64,000 nt of DNA, from the NCBI GenBank assembly GCA_964476625.1, contig CAYZBJ010000010.1:4169-68168 (forward strand). The letters run 5' to 3'. Every line of letters starts with the position of its first letter. The stretch's first letter is position 1. The notes under the pieces are model-generated. The model did no database searches. It had not been told where the DNA came from and saw only the letters and a list, made by a program, of their open reading frames with translations. The stretch comes from JAMLIN01 sp964476625 (GTDB taxonomy: Bacteria; Pseudomonadota; Gammaproteobacteria; Burkholderiales; Burkholderiaceae_E). Positions 15,657 to 24,987 of the stretch are shown in pieces. Position numbers and translations under genes: made by a program.

Positions 15657-17872
15657 TGCCTCCGGGCGGACTGGATGCCTTCGATGCCGGCGATCGCCAC
15701 GAGCGAACGATCGAGCACGCCGGTGTCGGCGACCTCGACGGTGAAGCGCATCACCGCATGGCCATGCCGGGTTCGCGTCGACACCGCGACCACGTTGGTG
15801 CGCTGCTTGGCGAGCACATCGGAGATATCGCGCAGCAGGCCGGAGCGATCGGCCGCATGCACATCGATGTCGACCGGATAGAGCAAGGGCCGGCCGTTGG
15901 CGTCACGGGTGGCCGCCTCCGACCAGGAAGTCTCGATACGGCGCTCGGGCTCGCGCTCGGCGAGCGCACGCAGGGTCGGGCAGTCGGCCCGGTGCACGCT
16001 GACCCCACGGCCGCGCGTCACGAAGCCGGCGATGGCGTCGGGCGGCGCCGGCCGGCAGCACTTGGCGAGCTGGGTCATCAGCGAGCCGACGCCCACCACC
16101 AGCACCCCGTTGCGACTGCGCCCCTCGGTCGTCGTACGGGCCCGGTTGAGGACTTCCTCGTCGGGCGTCGGCCGCAGGGTCTCGGGCGGCTCCAGCGGGC
16201 CATGGGCGGCGGCCTCGAGCAGGCGCGGGCCGAGTTCGTCCTTCGCCACCGCGACGAACAACTGGCTCGCATCGGCGTAGCCCAGGCGGGCGGCGTACTC
16301 GTCGAGCGCGAGGCTGGTCGCGCCTTCGCGCTGCAGCACCTTCTCGACCCGTTCCCGGCCCACCGCGGTGTCGTGCTCGGTATCGAGCGCATTGAACCAT
16401 TGCCGCACCTTGGCCCGCGCCCGGTTGCTGGTCACCAGGCCGAGCTGCGGATTGAGCCAGTCGCGCGACGGCCCGTCGCCGTGGGCCCCGCCCTCCTTGG
16501 CGGCGATGATCTCGACGGTCTGGCCGTTCTCGAGCCGGGTGGTCAGCGGCACCATCGCCCCGTCGACCCGGGCGCCCCGGCAGCGATGCCCGAGCTGGGT
16601 GTGGACGTGGTAGGCGAAGTCGACCGGGGTGGAGCCGATCGGCAGCTCGATCACCCGCGCCTGCGGCGTCAGCACGAAGATCGTCGACTGGCTGGCGTCG
16701 CCCGGGAGCATCGCGCCCGAGCCGAAGCTCTGGCCGATGTCGCGTTGCCAGGCAAGCAGCTGGCGCAACCAGGCCACCTCGTCGTCGTGGCGATCCCGGG
16801 CGCCGCCGGTGCGACCTTCCTTGTAGCGCCAGTGCGCCGCCACGCCATACTCGGCGAATCGATGCATCTCGGCCGTGCGAATCTGGATCTCCAGCGGCCG
16901 GCCGTCGTCGGCGATGACCACCGTGTGCAGCGAACGATAGCCGTTCGGCTTGGGCCGCGAGATGTAGTCGTCGTACTCCTCGGGAATCGCCTGCCAGATG
17001 CCGTGGATCGCCCCGAGCACCGCATAGCAGTCGTCGATGGTCGCGACGATCACCCGCAGTCCGCGCAGGTCCTGGATCTCGGGCAGGGTCAGGCCCTTGC
17101 GGCGCATCTTGTTGCGGATGCTGAACAGGTGCTTCGGTCGACCACTGAGCTCGGCCTCGATGCCGGCCCGCGCGATCTCGCCACGCAGGCGCGCCAGCGC
17201 CGCCTCGACGAAATCCTCCCGTTCGACGCGCCGTTCCTCGAGCTGCCGGGCGAGCCACTTGTACTCGTCGGGCCAGAGGAAGCGAAAGGACAGGTCCTCG
17301 AGTTCCCACTTGAGCTGCCACAGCCCGAGGCGGTTCGCCAGCGGCGCCAGCACGTCGAGCGTTTCGCGACTGATCGAGGCTTCCGGCATATCGCGATCGG
17401 CGACATGCTGGCGCAGGGTCTGCAGCCGCGAGGCGAGCCGGATGAGCACGACCTGGATGTCGACCGACATCGCCATGGTCATGCGGCGCAGGACCTCGAT
17501 CTGGCCCTGCTGGCCGCCGGCCTCGTCTTCCTCCGCCGCCCGGTGGATCTCCTTGAGCCGGCGGATCTTGCGCATGCTCTCGACGAGCCGGGAAACTTCC
17601 GGCCCGAAGCGGGTCTGGATCTCGCGCAGCGGTATGCGGCCGGGCGAGCCGAAGAGCACCGCCGCCATCTGCGCGACCGGGCCAACCTCAAGCGCGCGCA
17701 GGATCCCGAGGGTGCCCAGGGCATGCCGCAAGACGCGGGTATCGGTTTCGTCGCCGCCGCCGAGCCGGTTGCGGACGAACTCGACCGCCGACGCGACGTC
17801 GGCATCGTCCGCGCCGCTGCCGAGGATAGGCCAATCCGCCATGGCAGCGCCTGCGAGTTCCGGATTGGGCAT
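15653..17872 (-). CDS. relA: RelA: (p)ppGpp synthetase
   Basis: Ribosome-associated (p)ppGpp synthetase responding to uncharged tRNA. From ATG 17872 it is 739 residues, close to E. coli RelA (744). The N-terminal HD domain is degenerate (no His-Asp pair), marking it as synthetase-only. The synthetase region includes IRNKMRRKGL, LRGLRVIV, and PKPNGYRSLHTVV. TGS, the Cys cluster (AKCCRPAPPDAI) and ACT follow. I chose 17872 because a perfect TATAAT at 17895-17900 (minus strand) would place transcript initiation just upstream of it. An ATG at 17983 lies upstream of that promoter, and ATG 17842 is a further option. Confidence 0.93.
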   Translation of the reverse strand: MPNPELAGAAMADWPILGSGADDADVASAVEFVRNRLGGGDETDTRVLRHALGTLGILRALEVGPVAQMAAVLFGSPGRIPLREIQTRFGPEVSRLVESMRKIRRLKEIHRAAEEDEAGGQQGQIEVLRRMTMAMSVDIQVVLIRLASRLQTLRQHVADRDMPEASISRETLDVLAPLANRLGLWQLKWELEDLSFRFLWPDEYKWLARQLEERRVEREDFVEAALARLRGEIARAGIEAELSGRPKHLFSIRNKMRRKGLTLPEIQDLRGLRVIVATIDDCYAVLGAIHGIWQAIPEEYDDYISRPKPNGYRSLHTVVIADDGRPLEIQIRTAEMHRFAEYGVAAHWRYKEGRTGGARDRHDDEVAWLRQLLAWQRDIGQSFGSGAMLPGDASQSTIFVLTPQARVIELPIGSTPVDFAYHVHTQLGHRCRGARVDGAMVPLTTRLENGQTVEIIAAKEGGAHGDGPSRDWLNPQLGLVTSNRARAKVRQWFNALDTEHDTAVGRERVEKVLQREGATSLALDEYAARLGYADASQLFVAVAKDELGPRLLEAAAHGPLEPPETLRPTPDEEVLNRARTTTEGRSRNGVLVVGVGSLMTQLAKCCRPAPPDAIAGFVTRGRGVSVHRADCPTLRALAEREPERRIETSWSEAATRDANGRPLLYPVDIDVHAADRSGLLRDISDVLAKQRTNVVAVSTRTRHGHAVMRFTVEVADTGVLDRSLVAIAGIEGIQSARRH

Positions 17873-17894
17873 GTGGGAGGACTGCACGGCTCCG

Positions 17895-17900
17895 ATTATA
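17895..17900 (-). promoter_or_regulatory. Perfect TATAAT -10 box upstream of relA
   Basis: The minus strand reads TATAAT, 22 nt before the ATG at 17872. In this GC-rich DNA a perfect -10 hexamer is notable. No good -35 is visible at 16-18 bp (GGTCGG region), so an activator or extended contacts may be needed. It decides the relA start. Confidence 0.5.
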
Positions 17901-18016
17901 GGCGGGCGCTCCATGTCCCGACCGGCTTCGCCCGGTGCCGGCTGGCCCCGCGCCGATTCTCCCTGGCGCCCCACGGCGCCCACGACGCACCCGCGCCGCG
18001 GTTACCATCTGCACCC

Positions 18017-18895
18017 ATGTGGCCCATCTTCCGGAGGAAGCCGGACGCGCCGGCGCCCGAGGCGAGCACGCTCGCCGCGCTGCGCGCCGACTGGTACGAA
18101 TTCGATCATCTCGACGAGGCGCAATGGCAGCGCCTGGTCGGCCTGGCGGGGCATTTTCTCGCCCGCAAGCGCGTCGTCGGCGCGGCCGGCTTCGAGGTCG
18201 ACGAGACGGTCCGCTGGACGATCGGCCTGCTCGCCTGCCTGCCGATCCTCGAGCTGAGCCTGCGGGCATACGCGGACTTCGTCGACATCATCGTCTATCC
18301 GGACCGCTTCCTCGTCGACCGCTCGCAGATGGACGACGCCGGGGTGGTCCATGAATCCCGCGACGTCCTCTCGGGCGAAGCAATGGACCTCGGACCGATC
18401 GTGCTCGCCTGGTCCGATATCGTCGAGGACCGGCAGCGACCGGGCTCCTGCGTAGTCGTCCACGAGTTCGTTCACAAGCTCGACATGGCCAATGGTGACG
18501 CCGACGGAGTCCCGGTCGGCGCCGAGGCCCGATCACCGGGCTGGCGCCGGATCCTCACGTCCTCCTACGAGGATTTCTGCCGGCGGCTCGATGCGATCGA
18601 AGCGGCGATCCCGGCACACATCGACCCGGAAAGCGCCGCCGCCAACGCCTGGTACGGACAGCTCGGCCTCGACCCCTATGCGGCCACCGACCCGGTCGAG
18701 TTCTTCGCCGTTGCCGGGGAAGCCTTCTTCAGCGATCCCTGGCAGCTGCGCGAGGACTTTCCTGCGCTGTTCGAAGCCATGCGCCACTATTTCGGCCAGG
18801 ATCCGGCAGGGGACGCCAAATCGGACACTGACACGAACACGGACGGCGGCACCGCCGAGGGCAATACCGACGGCGACCGGGGCCCTGCCACCTGA
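18017..18895 (+). CDS. mtfA: MtfA-type zinc peptidase
   Basis: A 292-residue protein of the MtfA (YeeI) family, zinc aminopeptidases that in enterobacteria bind the Mlc repressor and so affect glucose PTS expression. The zinc motif HEFVHKLD is near residue 153, and the third ligand Glu is in DPVEFFAVAGEAFF near 228. An N-terminal LARKRVVGAAGFEVDE and IVYPDRFLV are typical. The last 25 residues (Asp/Thr/Gly-rich) are low complexity and not conserved. TACCAT lies 8 nt before the ATG. Mlc is not seen here, so the partner is unknown. It is divergent from relA. Confidence 0.9.
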   Translation: MWPIFRRKPDAPAPEASTLAALRADWYEFDHLDEAQWQRLVGLAGHFLARKRVVGAAGFEVDETVRWTIGLLACLPILELSLRAYADFVDIIVYPDRFLVDRSQMDDAGVVHESRDVLSGEAMDLGPIVLAWSDIVEDRQRPGSCVVVHEFVHKLDMANGDADGVPVGAEARSPGWRRILTSSYEDFCRRLDAIEAAIPAHIDPESAAANAWYGQLGLDPYAATDPVEFFAVAGEAFFSDPWQLREDFPALFEAMRHYFGQDPAGDAKSDTDTNTDGGTAEGNTDGDRGPAT

Positions 18896-18960
18896 GCCGA
18901 CCTCCCGGTTCGGCCCGACGGGGCAAACCCCGGCGCGGCTGGCGGATGTGCGCTAGTTCA

Positions 18961-18989
18961 TTGTCGGGAATCCTTACAGACCATAGGCT
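18961..18989 (+). promoter_or_regulatory. Weak sigma-70-like promoter of prsK
   Basis: TTGTCG at 18961-18966 and TAGGCT at 18984-18989 are separated by 17 bp, about 28 nt before the prsK ATG. The match is partial at both boxes, so this is a tentative promoter for prsK-prsR. Confidence 0.3.
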
Positions 18990-19017
18990 CGACGCTATCG
19001 ATCACGATCTGCGTTGA

Positions 19018-21084
19018 ATGCCCCAGACCATACTCGGCCAACTCGGCTTCGGCATCGCCGCGGTCGCCTTTGCCGCCTTTGCCGCCCTGGCGCTGACCCG
19101 TCGCGCCGACCGGCTCGCCGCCCGCCTGTTCATCGGTGTGCTCGCCGCGCAGGCGCTCTGGGCGCTGACGATGGCGGGCGGCGCCGGCGACCGGCCGCTG
19201 GCATCGGTCGCGGCGCCCACCCTGGAGTCGCTGCGGGTGCTGGCCTGGGTCGCCTTCCTGCTCGCCCTCGGCCGGCGCGAAAGCGAACCGGGCGCGCGCC
19301 GGGCCGGCCTGCTCGCGCTCGCCGCCGGACTGGCGGCGATACCGATCGTGGCGGACTGGAACGACTGGCCCGTGTGGACGATCTTCGCGACCCGTCTCGC
19401 GGGGGTAGCCTTCGCCCTGCTGGTGCTCGAGCGGCTCTACCGCAGTGGCGAGCCGGCCCAGCGCTGGGCGATCACCCATCTTGCGATCGCGGTCGCCTGC
19501 GTACTCGGCTTCGACCTGCTGATGTACGGCGAGGCCCTGCTCGGCGAACATGGCATCGACCCGGTCTGGCGGGCTTCGCAAGGCTTCGCCAACGCGCTGG
19601 CGGTGCCCCTGCTGGCGGTGGCCGCATCGCGCAACCCGGCCTGGCAGCTCGACATCGCGATCTCGCGGCGGATGGTCTTCCATTCCGCGACCCTGCTGAT
19701 GGCCGCCGCCTGCATGCTGGCGGTCGCGATCGGCGCCTACTACCTGCGCAGCTTCGGCGGCAGCTGGGGCGAGGTAGCGCAGACCGTGCTGCTCTTCGCG
19801 GCGGCGCTCGGACTGCTCGTGGCGATGATGTCCGAATCGGTCCGCGCCAGCATCCGGGTCTTCGTCTCCAAGCACTTCTTCGACTATCGATACGACTATC
19901 GCGAGGAGTGGCTGCGGCTCACCCGCCTGCTGTCCGAAGCGGGCCACGCCTCGAGCCGATCGCTCGCAGAGCGCGGCATCGAGGGCATCGGCTCGCTGGT
20001 GGAAAGCCGTGGCGGCGCCCTCTGGATTCGCGACGGCAAGCGCTACGAACTCGCCGGCCAGGTGGGTCGCGGCGGCATGGAGCCCGGCTCCCTGCCCGCC
20101 GGCATGGCCCTGCTCGACTGGCTGGCGACCCGCAAGTGGATCGTCGACCTCAACGAGTGGCGCGCCGCCCCCGCGCGCTATCCCGGCCTGTCGATCGAAG
20201 CGCCGCTCGACGACGCCCGGGGCTGGCTGATCGTGCCGATGATCATCCACGACGAACTCGCCGGTCTGGTGGTACTCGACCGGCCGAGGGCGCGCATCGA
20301 GCTCGACTGGGAGGTGCGCGACGTCCTCAAGGTGGCCGCCGCCCAGGTCGCGAGCTTCCTCGGGGTGCAACGGGCCACCGAGAGGCTGGCGCAGTCCGAG
20401 CAGTTCGCGTCATTCAACCGCATGTCGACTTTCATCGTCCACGACATGAAGAACCTCGTGGCCCAGCTCTCCCTCATGTCGGCCAACGCCCAGCGCCATC
20501 GCCACGACCCGGCCTTCGTCGACGACATGCTGGGCACCGTGGACACGGTGGCAAGCCGGATGCAGGCGATCCTCTCGGGGCTGCGCACCCCGCTTCGCGA
20601 AGCGAGCAGCCCGGAAATCATCGCCATCGGCGAACTGCTCGAGAGCTCGGTGCGCTCGCGCTCGGGCTACCAGCCCCAGCCGGAGCTGGCCGCCGACCCC
20701 GGCACCGGCCCGGCACTGGTGCATGCCGACCGCGCCCGGCTCGAACGCATCATCGGCCACCTGGTCCAGAACGCGATCGAGGCCTGCGCCGGCATGTCCG
20801 GCGCGAGGGTGACGGTGTCCTATCGACACGACGACGCCTCGGCCCGCATCACGGTGGTCGATACCGGCCGAGGCATGAGCCCCGACTTCATGCGCGAACG
20901 GCTGTTCCGTCCCTTCGTGTCGACCAAGTCGCAAGGCATGGGCATCGGCCTGTTCGAATGCCGAGAGTACGTCCGCGAGATCGGCGGCAGCCTCGCCGTC
21001 GAATCCTCGCCCAGCCGCGGAACCCGCTTCACCGTCGTCCTCCCCCTCGTCGAAGTTCCCTCCCCTGGTGTGCTCAATGGCTGA
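19018..21084 (+). CDS. prsK: PEP-CTERM/XrtA system sensor histidine kinase PrsK
   Basis: A 688-residue membrane histidine kinase. About eight hydrophobic segments fill residues 5-290, then a GAF-like domain (about 320-460), and a kinase core with the H-box FIVHDMKNLVAQLSLM near 475 (Asp-Met-Lys-Asn after the His, typical of PrsK). The N-box is HLVQNAIEA and the G-boxes are DTGRGMSPDFM and GMGIGLF. This architecture defines PrsK, partner of PrsR in exosortase/EPS systems, thought to control polysaccharide and PEP-CTERM genes. The last 8 bp overlap prsR. No exosortase or PEP-CTERM protein is in this window. Confidence 0.92.
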   Translation: MPQTILGQLGFGIAAVAFAAFAALALTRRADRLAARLFIGVLAAQALWALTMAGGAGDRPLASVAAPTLESLRVLAWVAFLLALGRRESEPGARRAGLLALAAGLAAIPIVADWNDWPVWTIFATRLAGVAFALLVLERLYRSGEPAQRWAITHLAIAVACVLGFDLLMYGEALLGEHGIDPVWRASQGFANALAVPLLAVAASRNPAWQLDIAISRRMVFHSATLLMAAACMLAVAIGAYYLRSFGGSWGEVAQTVLLFAAALGLLVAMMSESVRASIRVFVSKHFFDYRYDYREEWLRLTRLLSEAGHASSRSLAERGIEGIGSLVESRGGALWIRDGKRYELAGQVGRGGMEPGSLPAGMALLDWLATRKWIVDLNEWRAAPARYPGLSIEAPLDDARGWLIVPMIIHDELAGLVVLDRPRARIELDWEVRDVLKVAAAQVASFLGVQRATERLAQSEQFASFNRMSTFIVHDMKNLVAQLSLMSANAQRHRHDPAFVDDMLGTVDTVASRMQAILSGLRTPLREASSPEIIAIGELLESSVRSRSGYQPQPELAADPGTGPALVHADRARLERIIGHLVQNAIEACAGMSGARVTVSYRHDDASARITVVDTGRGMSPDFMRERLFRPFVSTKSQGMGIGLFECREYVREIGGSLAVESSPSRGTRFTVVLPLVEVPSPGVLNG

Positions 21085-22426
21085 CAATCGTCCCCTCCTG
21101 CTGATGGTCGAAGACGACCTCGGACTGCAGCGACAGATGCGCTGGTCCTTCGATCGCTACAACGTCGTGTTCGCCCAGGACCACGAATCGGCGCTCGCCC
21201 AGGTACGGCGCCACGAACCCCGGGTAGTGACCCTCGACCTCGGCCTGCCGCCTTCGCCGGACACGCCCGACGAAGGCTTGCGCACCCTCGCCTCGATCCT
21301 GTCGATCGCGCCGGCGACGAAGGTGATCGCGCTCACCGGACAGACCGATCGCGACAACGCGCTCAAGGCGGTGCAACTGGGCGCCTACGACTTCTTCGGC
21401 AAGCCCTTCGAGCCCGAGGTCCTCGCGCTCGTCATCGACCGGGCGCTGCACCTGGCCGGCCTCGAGGAAGAGAACCGCCGGCTCGCCCAGCGGGTCGGCG
21501 AAATGCCGCTCTCGGGGCTGATCACGCGCGACCCCGGCATGCTGAAGGTCTGCCGGCAGATCGAGAAGCTCGCCCCGACCGACGCCACCGTCACCCTCAT
21601 CGGCGAGAGCGGCACCGGCAAGGAAGTCCTCGCCCGTGGCCTGCACCAGCTCTCGGGTCGGCGCGGGCGCCGCTTCGTGGCGATCAACTGCGCCGCCATT
21701 CCCGAGAACCTGCTCGAGTCCGAGCTGTTCGGACACGAGCGCGGCGCCTTCACCGGCGCGGTCAAGCAGACGCCGGGCAAGATCGAGGTCGCCGATGGCG
21801 GCACCCTCTTCCTCGACGAGATCGGCGACCTGCCGCTCAGCCTGCAGGCCAAGCTGCTGCGCTTTCTCCAGGAACGGGTCATCGAGCGGATCGGCGGGCG
21901 CGAGGAGATACCGGTCGACGTGCGGATCGTCTGCGCGACCCACCGCAACCTGCGCGAGCTTATCGGGTCGGGTGCGTTCCGCGAGGACCTCTACTACCGC
22001 CTCACCGAAATGGTCGTCGACATCCCGCCGCTGCGCGCGCGCGCCGGCGATGCCGCCCTGCTCGCGCATTCCTTCATCCGGCGCATCGCCGACCAGCAGG
22101 GCAAGGAGGGCATGACGCTGGCCGACGACGCCCTCAAGTCGATCGAATCGCACGGCTGGCCGGGCAACGTCCGCGAACTCGAGAACTGCATGAAGCGGGC
22201 GGTGATCCTCGCCGACGGCCAGCTGATTCGCGCCGAAGACCTCGGGCTGGCTCCCGACGAGGGCGAGCGCTACCTGAACCTGCGCCAGGTTCGGGAGGAG
22301 GCCGAGAGGGCCGCGGTGCTGCGCGCGATGGCGCACAGCAACGGCAATATCGCCAGGGCCGCCGAGATGCTCGGGATCAGCAGGCCGACTCTCTACGACC
22401 TGCTCAACCGCTTCAGCCTGCGCTGA
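21077..22426 (+). CDS. prsR: PEP-CTERM-system sigma-54-dependent response regulator PrsR
   Basis: A 449-residue NtrC-type activator. Receiver domain: acidic pair EDD near residue 12, phospho-acceptor Asp in VTLDLGLP near 53, conserved Lys in GKPFEPE near 107. The AAA+ domain has Walker A GESGTGKE near 174, the GAFTGA sigma-54 contact loop near 228, and GGTLFLDEIGDLP. A C-terminal Fis-type helix-turn-helix (NIARAAEMLGISRPTLYDLL) ends it. The insertion in the receiver (SPDTPDEG) is typical of PrsR. Start at ATG 21077 overlaps the prsK stop. Targets are expected to carry -24/-12 promoters; I did not find a clear one here. Confidence 0.93.
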   Translation: MADNRPLLLMVEDDLGLQRQMRWSFDRYNVVFAQDHESALAQVRRHEPRVVTLDLGLPPSPDTPDEGLRTLASILSIAPATKVIALTGQTDRDNALKAVQLGAYDFFGKPFEPEVLALVIDRALHLAGLEEENRRLAQRVGEMPLSGLITRDPGMLKVCRQIEKLAPTDATVTLIGESGTGKEVLARGLHQLSGRRGRRFVAINCAAIPENLLESELFGHERGAFTGAVKQTPGKIEVADGGTLFLDEIGDLPLSLQAKLLRFLQERVIERIGGREEIPVDVRIVCATHRNLRELIGSGAFREDLYYRLTEMVVDIPPLRARAGDAALLAHSFIRRIADQQGKEGMTLADDALKSIESHGWPGNVRELENCMKRAVILADGQLIRAEDLGLAPDEGERYLNLRQVREEAERAAVLRAMAHSNGNIARAAEMLGISRPTLYDLLNRFSLR

Positions 22427-22460
22427 AGCTCCAACATCCCAGCCTGCGCTGCAGCGTCGC

Positions 22461-23483
22461 TCAGGCGCGAGCGCGCTCGACGTACCAGTCGAGCGCTTCG
22501 GCCATGCCGGCGACCAGGGTGTGGGTCGGCTGGTAGCCGAGCTCGCGGCTTGCCTTGCCGATGTCGGCCCGGGAATGCCGGACATCCCCGGCGCGAAAGT
22601 CGCCGAATATCGGCTCGCAGGATGCAATGCGCTCATCGACCTTCGCGAGTGAATCCCTGATCAGCGCGAACAGTTCGAGCAGGCTGGCCTGTTCGCCGAC
22701 GGCGACGTTGTAGACCTCGTGCGGGCTCGGCAACGTCGCGACCAGCGCAGCACGGATATTGGCCTGCACCGCGTTGGCGACATAGCAGAAGTCCCGGCTG
22801 GTCTTGCCGTCGCCGTTGATCGTCACCGGCTTGCCGTGCAGCATCGCCGCGACCCATTTCGGTATCACCGCCGCGTAGGCGCCGGCGGGATCCTGTCGCG
22901 GACCGAACACATTGAAGTAGCGCAGGCCGACGCACTCGATGCCGTAGGTGCGGGCGAAGACGTCGGCGAAGAGTTCGTCGGCGGCCTTGGTGGCCGCATA
23001 GGGCGAGAGCACCCGCCCGCAACGCGCCTCGACCTTGGGCAGCTCGGGAGAGTCCCCGTAGACCGAACTCGACGACGCGTACACGAAGCGGCGCACGCCG
23101 GCGCGGCGGGCCGCGTCGAGCAGCTGCACGAAGCCCTCGACGTTGGCGCGAAAGGACGCGGTGGGTTCGGCGATCGAGCGCGGCACGCTGCCGAGCGCCG
23201 CCTGGTGCAGCACCCGGTCGACACCGGTGACCATCGCCTCGCAGGCCCGCGGGTCGGCGATGTCGGCTTCGACGAACTCGAGCCGGTCGGCGGCCGCGCC
23301 CACCAGGCGTCGCACTTCATCGATATTGCTGCGATGCCCGGTCGCGAAATTGTCGACCGCGCGCACCTGGTGGCCGTCCCGCAGGAGCGTCTCGACGAGG
23401 TTCGAGCCGATGAACCCGGCCGCGCCGGTAACGAGCCAGCGTTCGCCGCGCCCGGCGCCTGGCTGCGCCAGCACCCCGGACAT
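22461..23483 (-). CDS. NAD-dependent epimerase, TviC/WbpP-like (UDP-GlcNAc/GlcNAcA 4-epimerase)
   Basis: A 340-residue extended SDR. The NAD motif is VTGAAGFIGSNLVE near 18-31, the catalytic Ser/Thr region is YASSSSVYGD, and the active Tyr-x3-Lys is SPYAATKAADE near 170. The RDFCYV motif and the 'GLRYFNVFGPRQDP' segment match the UDP-HexNAc 4-epimerases of capsule and O-antigen loci. It overlaps the upstream dehydrogenase gene by 1 bp. The pair would convert UDP-GlcNAc to UDP-GalNAcA, the Vi-antigen type precursor. The exact substrate order is inferred. Confidence 0.88.
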   Translation of the reverse strand: MSGVLAQPGAGRGERWLVTGAAGFIGSNLVETLLRDGHQVRAVDNFATGHRSNIDEVRRLVGAAADRLEFVEADIADPRACEAMVTGVDRVLHQAALGSVPRSIAEPTASFRANVEGFVQLLDAARRAGVRRFVYASSSSVYGDSPELPKVEARCGRVLSPYAATKAADELFADVFARTYGIECVGLRYFNVFGPRQDPAGAYAAVIPKWVAAMLHGKPVTINGDGKTSRDFCYVANAVQANIRAALVATLPSPHEVYNVAVGEQASLLELFALIRDSLAKVDERIASCEPIFGDFRAGDVRHSRADIGKASRELGYQPTHTLVAGMAEALDWYVERARA

Positions 23484-24763
23484 CAGAGTCGCCAGAGCCG
23501 GTAGCCGAGCTTCCGGACCGCGGCCGGATCGAGCGCGCTCTTGACGTCGGTGACGACACCGCCCGGTTCCAGCTTCGACAGCAGGTCCTCGAGCGGACGT
23601 TCGAGGAAGGCTGCATGGTTGACCGCGAAGACCATCGCCCCGGCCATGGGCACCTCATTCCAGCCGACGACCTCGACGCCATACTCGTGCATGGCTTGCA
23701 CCGGATCGGCATGCGGATCGTGCACCACGACCCGGGCGCCATAGGAGGCGAGTTCCCGGATGACGTCGATCACCTTCGAGTTGCGGATGTCGGGAACGTT
23801 CTCCTTGAAGGTCAGGCCGAGCACCAGGATCGGCCTGTCGCTCACCGGCATTCCCGCCGACACCATCTCCTTGATCGTGCGACGAGCGATGAAGCCGCCC
23901 ATCGCGTCGTTGATGCGCCGCCCACCGAGGATCACCTGCGGGTGGTAGCCAACCATCTCCGCCTTCGTCGTCAGGTAGTAGGGATCGACGCCGATGCAGT
24001 GGCCGCCGACCAGGCCCGGGCGAAACGGCAGGAAGTTCCATTTGGTCCCGGCGGCCTGGAGCACCTCCTGGGTGTCGATCTCGAGCCGATCGAACAGGAT
24101 GGCGAGCTCGTTCATCAGGGCAATGTTCAGGTCGCGCTGGGTGTTCTCGATGACCTTCGCCGCTTCCGCGACGCGAATGCTCGAGGCCCGGTACACGCCG
24201 GCGGTGATCACGGCCTCGTAGACCGCGGCGACCGTCTCGAGGGTGGCCGGCGTGTCGGCCGACACCACCTTGGTGATGCGGGTCAGGGTGTGCTCCCGGT
24301 CGCCGGGATTGATCCGCTCGGGCGAATAGCCGACATGGAAGCCCTCCTGCCATTTCATGCCGGAGCAGGACTCGAGCACCGGGATGCAGACGTCCTCGGT
24401 CGCCCCCGGATAGACGGTCGATTCGTAGACGACGATCGCGCCGCGCTTCATGTGGCGACCGCAGACCTCGCTGGCCGAAATCAGCGGACTGAAGTCGGGC
24501 CGGTGCGCATCGTCGACCGGAGTGGGTACCGCGACGATGAGCACATCGGCGGTCGCAAGAACAGCCGGGTCATGGCTGAGTTCGAGCCGCGATGCGCCGG
24601 CGAACTGCTCGGGCGTCGCCTCGCCGGTGACATCCACGCCCTGGCGAAGCCGCTCGACGCGGGCGGCCGAGATATCGTAGCCGATGGTCGGCATGACCCT
24701 GCCGAACTCGAGCGCCAGGGGCAGGCCTACATACCCCAGCCCGACGACAGCCACCTTGTGCAT
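23483..24763 (-). CDS. Nucleotide-sugar dehydrogenase, TviB/WbpO-like
   Basis: A 426-residue UDP-glucose/GDP-mannose dehydrogenase-family enzyme that oxidises a UDP-HexNAc to its uronic acid with 2 NAD+. The N-terminal Rossmann motif is VVGLGYVGLPLA near 6-17. The central domain has EAAKVIENTQRDLNIALMNE. The active Cys lies in GGHCIGVDPYYL near 263, as in the TviB/WbpO branch rather than Ugd (which has GGSCFPKD). The C-terminal NAD/UDP domain has VLGLTFKENVPDIRNSK. An AAGGGAAG Shine-Dalgarno precedes the ATG. First gene of a two-gene operon with the epimerase. Confidence 0.9.
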   Translation of the reverse strand: MHKVAVVGLGYVGLPLALEFGRVMPTIGYDISAARVERLRQGVDVTGEATPEQFAGASRLELSHDPAVLATADVLIVAVPTPVDDAHRPDFSPLISASEVCGRHMKRGAIVVYESTVYPGATEDVCIPVLESCSGMKWQEGFHVGYSPERINPGDREHTLTRITKVVSADTPATLETVAAVYEAVITAGVYRASSIRVAEAAKVIENTQRDLNIALMNELAILFDRLEIDTQEVLQAAGTKWNFLPFRPGLVGGHCIGVDPYYLTTKAEMVGYHPQVILGGRRINDAMGGFIARRTIKEMVSAGMPVSDRPILVLGLTFKENVPDIRNSKVIDVIRELASYGARVVVHDPHADPVQAMHEYGVEVVGWNEVPMAGAMVFAVNHAAFLERPLEDLLSKLEPGGVVTDVKSALDPAAVRKLGYRLWRL

Positions 24764-24912
24764 TGAACTTCCCTTGAAATGTATTTCGCCGACCCGTGCC
24801 CGCAGGAATACGGACGCGCCTCACGAAGCGCTCCACCGTCGTGCTCCGCTGTGCTTCGGATAGCGCGTATTCTCATGCCGAGAGGGAAAACCGGCGCGGC
24901 ATTTTTCCCGCC

Positions 24913-24947
24913 CGCGCGAGACTTATTACCTGATCGCGCGAGACTTA
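24913..24947 (+). repeat. Paired 13-bp direct repeat, 22-bp period, upstream of the transglycosylase gene
   Basis: CGCGCGAGACTTA occurs at 24913-24925 and again at 24935-24947. The 22-bp period is two helical turns. If transcription starts near 24988 the repeat centres fall near -69 and -47, a geometry typical of activator sites. The region also separates the divergent dehydrogenase and transglycosylase genes, so it could serve both. PrsR is one candidate ligand, which is a guess. Confidence 0.45.
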
Positions 24948-24975
24948 ATTCCCCGTGCGTGGACCGGCCGAAGTC

Positions 24976-24981
24976 TACAAT
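24976..24981 (+). promoter_or_regulatory. Candidate -10 box of the lytic transglycosylase, 6 nt from the ATG
   Basis: TACAAT matches five of six consensus bases and ends 6 nt before the ATG at 24988, so a transcript would begin at or very near the start codon. No good -35 is visible, which fits with dependence on the paired repeat upstream. Confidence 0.4.
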
Positions 24982-24987
24982 GAGCCC

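Noticed and set aside
15656..18895. A 1079-codon plus-strand frame running antisense through relA into mtfA
   Set aside because: It has no recognisable domain before the mtfA start at 18017. Stop codons are rare in the antisense frame of a GC-rich gene, so the upstream 786 codons are a shadow of relA.
18984..18989. prsK as another short-leader gene
   Set aside because: The only hexamer near it (TAGGCT) is 28 nt from the ATG, so it does not share the 6-8 nt geometry.
18958..20370. A 470-codon minus-strand frame opposite prsK
   Set aside because: Composition typical of antisense frames; prsK on the plus strand has transmembrane and kinase motifs.
22415..22451. CAGCCTGCGCTG repeated at the end of prsR and just after it
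   Set aside because: A 12-bp repeat of common GC-rich codons. No symmetry or known site, so probably a local duplication without function.
24775..24786. GAAAT-GT-ATTTC inverted repeat upstream of the TviB-like gene
   Set aside because: Only five paired bases and close to the start codon. Too weak to call an operator.
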